From Chloroflexota bacterium (GTDB lineage Bacteria; Chloroflexota; Dehalococcoidia; Dehalococcoidales; RBG-16-60-22), in contig JACZSH010000022.1 of assembly GCA_022574315.1 (NCBI GenBank), positions 1 to 15,525 of the forward strand: a stretch of DNA of 15,525 nt. The letters run 5' to 3'. Numbering within the stretch: position 1 is the first letter of the stretch; every line of letters begins with the position of its first letter. The notes below the pieces were generated by a model. The model had not been told where the DNA came from, searched no databases, and worked only from the letters and a program-made list of their open reading frames with translations. Position numbers and translations under genes: made by a program. This document shows, one piece after another, positions 13,767 through 15,525 of the stretch.

Positions 13767-15525
13767 ATGACGAATAATAATGCGTTGAAAAAATGGGTGG
13801 ACGAGTGTGCGGCACTGACACAGCCGGACAACATTGTCTGGTGTGACGGCTCTGACGAGGAGAAGGCACGCCTGGAAAATGAAGCTCTGGCCAGTGGTGA
13901 GCTTATCTCGCTGAATGAGGAAAAGCTCCCGGGATGTGTCTACCATCGTACTGCCCTGAACGATGTTGCCCGCACCGAGAACCTGACCTTTATCTGCACC
14001 AGTCGCAAAGAGGACGCCGGCCCGACCAATAACTGGATGACCCCGGAAGAAGGCTATGCCAAAGCCGGGGCTATCTTCAAAGGCTCCATGAGAGGGCGCA
14101 CCATGTACGTCATTCCTTTTTCCATGGGGCCGGTCGGCTCTCCTTTCAGTAAAATCGGTGTTGAGCTCACTGATAGCATTTACGTTGTATTGAATATGCG
14201 TATTATGACCCGCATCGGCAAGTCGGTACTGGAGGTGCTGGGCGCTGATGGTGATTTCACGAAATGCTTACACGGTAAAGCCGAGCTTGACATCGAGAAA
14301 CGCCTTATCCTTCATTTTCCGGAGGACAACACTATCTGGAGTGTGGGCAGCGGATACGGAGGTAACGCCCTCCTGGGGAAGAAATGCCTTGCTCTTCGCA
14401 TTGCCAGTTACCTGGGTAATCAGGAGGGGTGGCTGGCGGAGCATATGCTCATCGTCGGTATCCAGGACCCTGAGGGCAACATGACCTATATCGCCGGCGC
14501 TTTCCCCAGTGCCTGCGGCAAGACCAACCTGGCGATGCTGGTTCCGCCCGATATGCTCAAAGAAAAAGGCTACAAGGTGGTCACTATCGGTGATGATATC
14601 GCCTGGATGCGAATCAAGGAAGACGGGAGATTGTGGGCGATTAATCCCGAAGCCGGTTTCTTCGGCGTGGCTCCCGGCACCAACTGGAAGACCAATCCAA
14701 ATGCGATGAGAACCATTCAGAAAAATACCATTTACACCAACGTTGTCCTCAAACCTGACGCTACGGTCTGGTGGGAAGACGGTGACGGTGACCCACCGGC
14801 GGAAGCTCTGGACTGGAAAGGTAATCCATGGCGGCCCGGTATGACCGACGAAGAGGGTAAACCTGTCCCCGGCGCCAACCCCAACAGTCGATATACCACA
14901 CCGGCCACCCGCTGTCCCTGTATTTCCCCGAAGTGGGAAGACCCGGAAGGGGTGCCTATTTCGGCCATTATCGTCGGCGGCCGCCGGGCGCGTCTGGCGC
15001 CGCTGGTCTATGAATCCTTTGACTGGCAGCACGGCGTATTTGTCGGCTCCACTATGGCGTCGGAACGGACGGCTGCCCAGTACGGCAAGCTCGGCGAGGT
15101 GCGGCGCGACCCCATGGCCATGCTGCCGTTCTGCGGCTATAATATGGCCGACTACTTCCGCCACTGGCTGGAAATGGGCAAGAAACTGACCAGGCCACCC
15201 CGACTCTTTCACGTCAACTGGTTCCGCACCGGCGAAGATGGCAAGTTTATGTGGCCCGGATTCGGCGAAAACCTCCGCGTGCTGGACTGGATAATCAAAC
15301 GTTGCCGGGAGGACGTTGACGCCGTCGAGACTCCCATCGGCTACGTGCCCGCTCCGGACACCCTCAATTTAGAAGGGCTCGATATGCCCGACGGGGTGAT
15401 GGAGAAGCTGTTTTCCGTGTCCACGGCCGACTGGATAGAAGAGCTTAACGGCCTTGAAGAGTTCTACGCTAAATTTGGTGACCGGCTTCCCGGCGAAATC
15501 TGGGACGAGTTCCGGGCGCTGACAA
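13767..15525 (+). CDS. pckG: Phosphoenolpyruvate carboxykinase (GTP), 3' end cut by the window
   Basis: GTP-dependent PEPCK, which interconverts oxaloacetate and PEP + CO2 and links the TCA-type acids to gluconeogenesis. 586 codons are visible of a usual 600-625, so only a short C-terminal tail is missing. Clear motifs are W-C-D-G-S near residue 25, D-A-G-P-T-N-N-W, R-G-R-T-M-Y-V-I-P-F-S-M-G-P, G-S-G-Y-G-G-N-A-L-L-G-K-K, the P-loop F-P-S-A-C-G-K-T-N at 246-254 with reactive C250, metal-binding G-D-D-I-A-W with D276-D277, and N-P-N-S-R-Y. The segment after C167 is roughly ten residues shorter than in most homologues I recall, where a W-P-C-N motif sits. Start ATG 13767 has only a weak AAGAGAG upstream. 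The promoter is extended -10 with a structured leader, divergent from the GNAT operon. Confidence 0.95.
   Translation, partial: MTNNNALKKWVDECAALTQPDNIVWCDGSDEEKARLENEALASGELISLNEEKLPGCVYHRTALNDVARTENLTFICTSRKEDAGPTNNWMTPEEGYAKAGAIFKGSMRGRTMYVIPFSMGPVGSPFSKIGVELTDSIYVVLNMRIMTRIGKSVLEVLGADGDFTKCLHGKAELDIEKRLILHFPEDNTIWSVGSGYGGNALLGKKCLALRIASYLGNQEGWLAEHMLIVGIQDPEGNMTYIAGAFPSACGKTNLAMLVPPDMLKEKGYKVVTIGDDIAWMRIKEDGRLWAINPEAGFFGVAPGTNWKTNPNAMRTIQKNTIYTNVVLKPDATVWWEDGDGDPPAEALDWKGNPWRPGMTDEEGKPVPGANPNSRYTTPATRCPCISPKWEDPEGVPISAIIVGGRRARLAPLVYESFDWQHGVFVGSTMASERTAAQYGKLGEVRRDPMAMLPFCGYNMADYFRHWLEMGKKLTRPPRLFHVNWFRTGEDGKFMWPGFGENLRVLDWIIKRCREDVDAVETPIGYVPAPDTLNLEGLDMPDGVMEKLFSVSTADWIEELNGLEEFYAKFGDRLPGEIWDEFRALT

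Noticed and set aside
14268..15212. A 314-codon open frame on the minus strand
   Set aside because: It lies entirely antisense to pckG, whose motifs are unambiguous, and its peptide shows no family pattern.

Overview
The window reads as a chromosomal segment from an anaerobic bacterium, most likely a member of the Chloroflexota, class Dehalococcoidia, and perhaps a metagenome-assembled contig. This is inferred from gene content and the general look of the proteins: a QueG/reductive-dehalogenase-like Fe-S protein, GTP-type PEP carboxykinase, MtaB, a fabF-recJ pair and a YGWW-type MFS carrier. No rRNA, tRNA, CRISPR array or insertion sequence was seen.

Left part (1-5769, + strand): a partial SRPBCC/AHSA1 protein, then the 3' third of a threonine-dehydrogenase-like gene, then a tightly spaced catabolic cluster. 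The cluster holds a DUF1537 four-carbon acid-sugar kinase, a PdxA2-type 4-phosphothreonate/erythronate dehydrogenase, a stand-alone protein resembling the hydrolase domain of 10-formyltetrahydrofolate dehydrogenase, a second and diverged PdxA homologue, and a RidA-family protein. A 20-codon acyl-CoA dehydrogenase N-terminal stub follows. Kinase plus PdxA2 is the known route from D-threonate or D-erythronate to dihydroxyacetone phosphate and CO2. The folate-type hydrolase, second PdxA and RidA are additions I do not recognise from a described pathway. Gene remnants bound the cluster on both sides, which points to rearrangement there (or an assembly join on the left).

Middle part (5933-11677): an MFS carrier on the + strand converges on recJ. 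recJ lies 2 nt downstream of fabF, both on the minus strand. fabF has no ATG, GTG or TTG at the expected position; the best start is an AUA codon 7 nt from a strong GGAGGT. Divergent from fabF is mtaB, with a near-consensus sigma-70 promoter and a terminator-like hairpin in its leader.

Right part (11754-15525): a minus-strand operon (GNAT acetyltransferase, DUF5808-like protein, double [4Fe-4S] QueG/reductive-dehalogenase-like protein). It is divergent from pckG, which runs off the right edge. The shared intergenic region carries promoters in both directions, an inverted repeat, and two mutually exclusive hairpins in the pckG leader. PEP carboxykinase would link triose-phosphate metabolism, including the product of the left-hand cluster, to oxaloacetate and gluconeogenesis.
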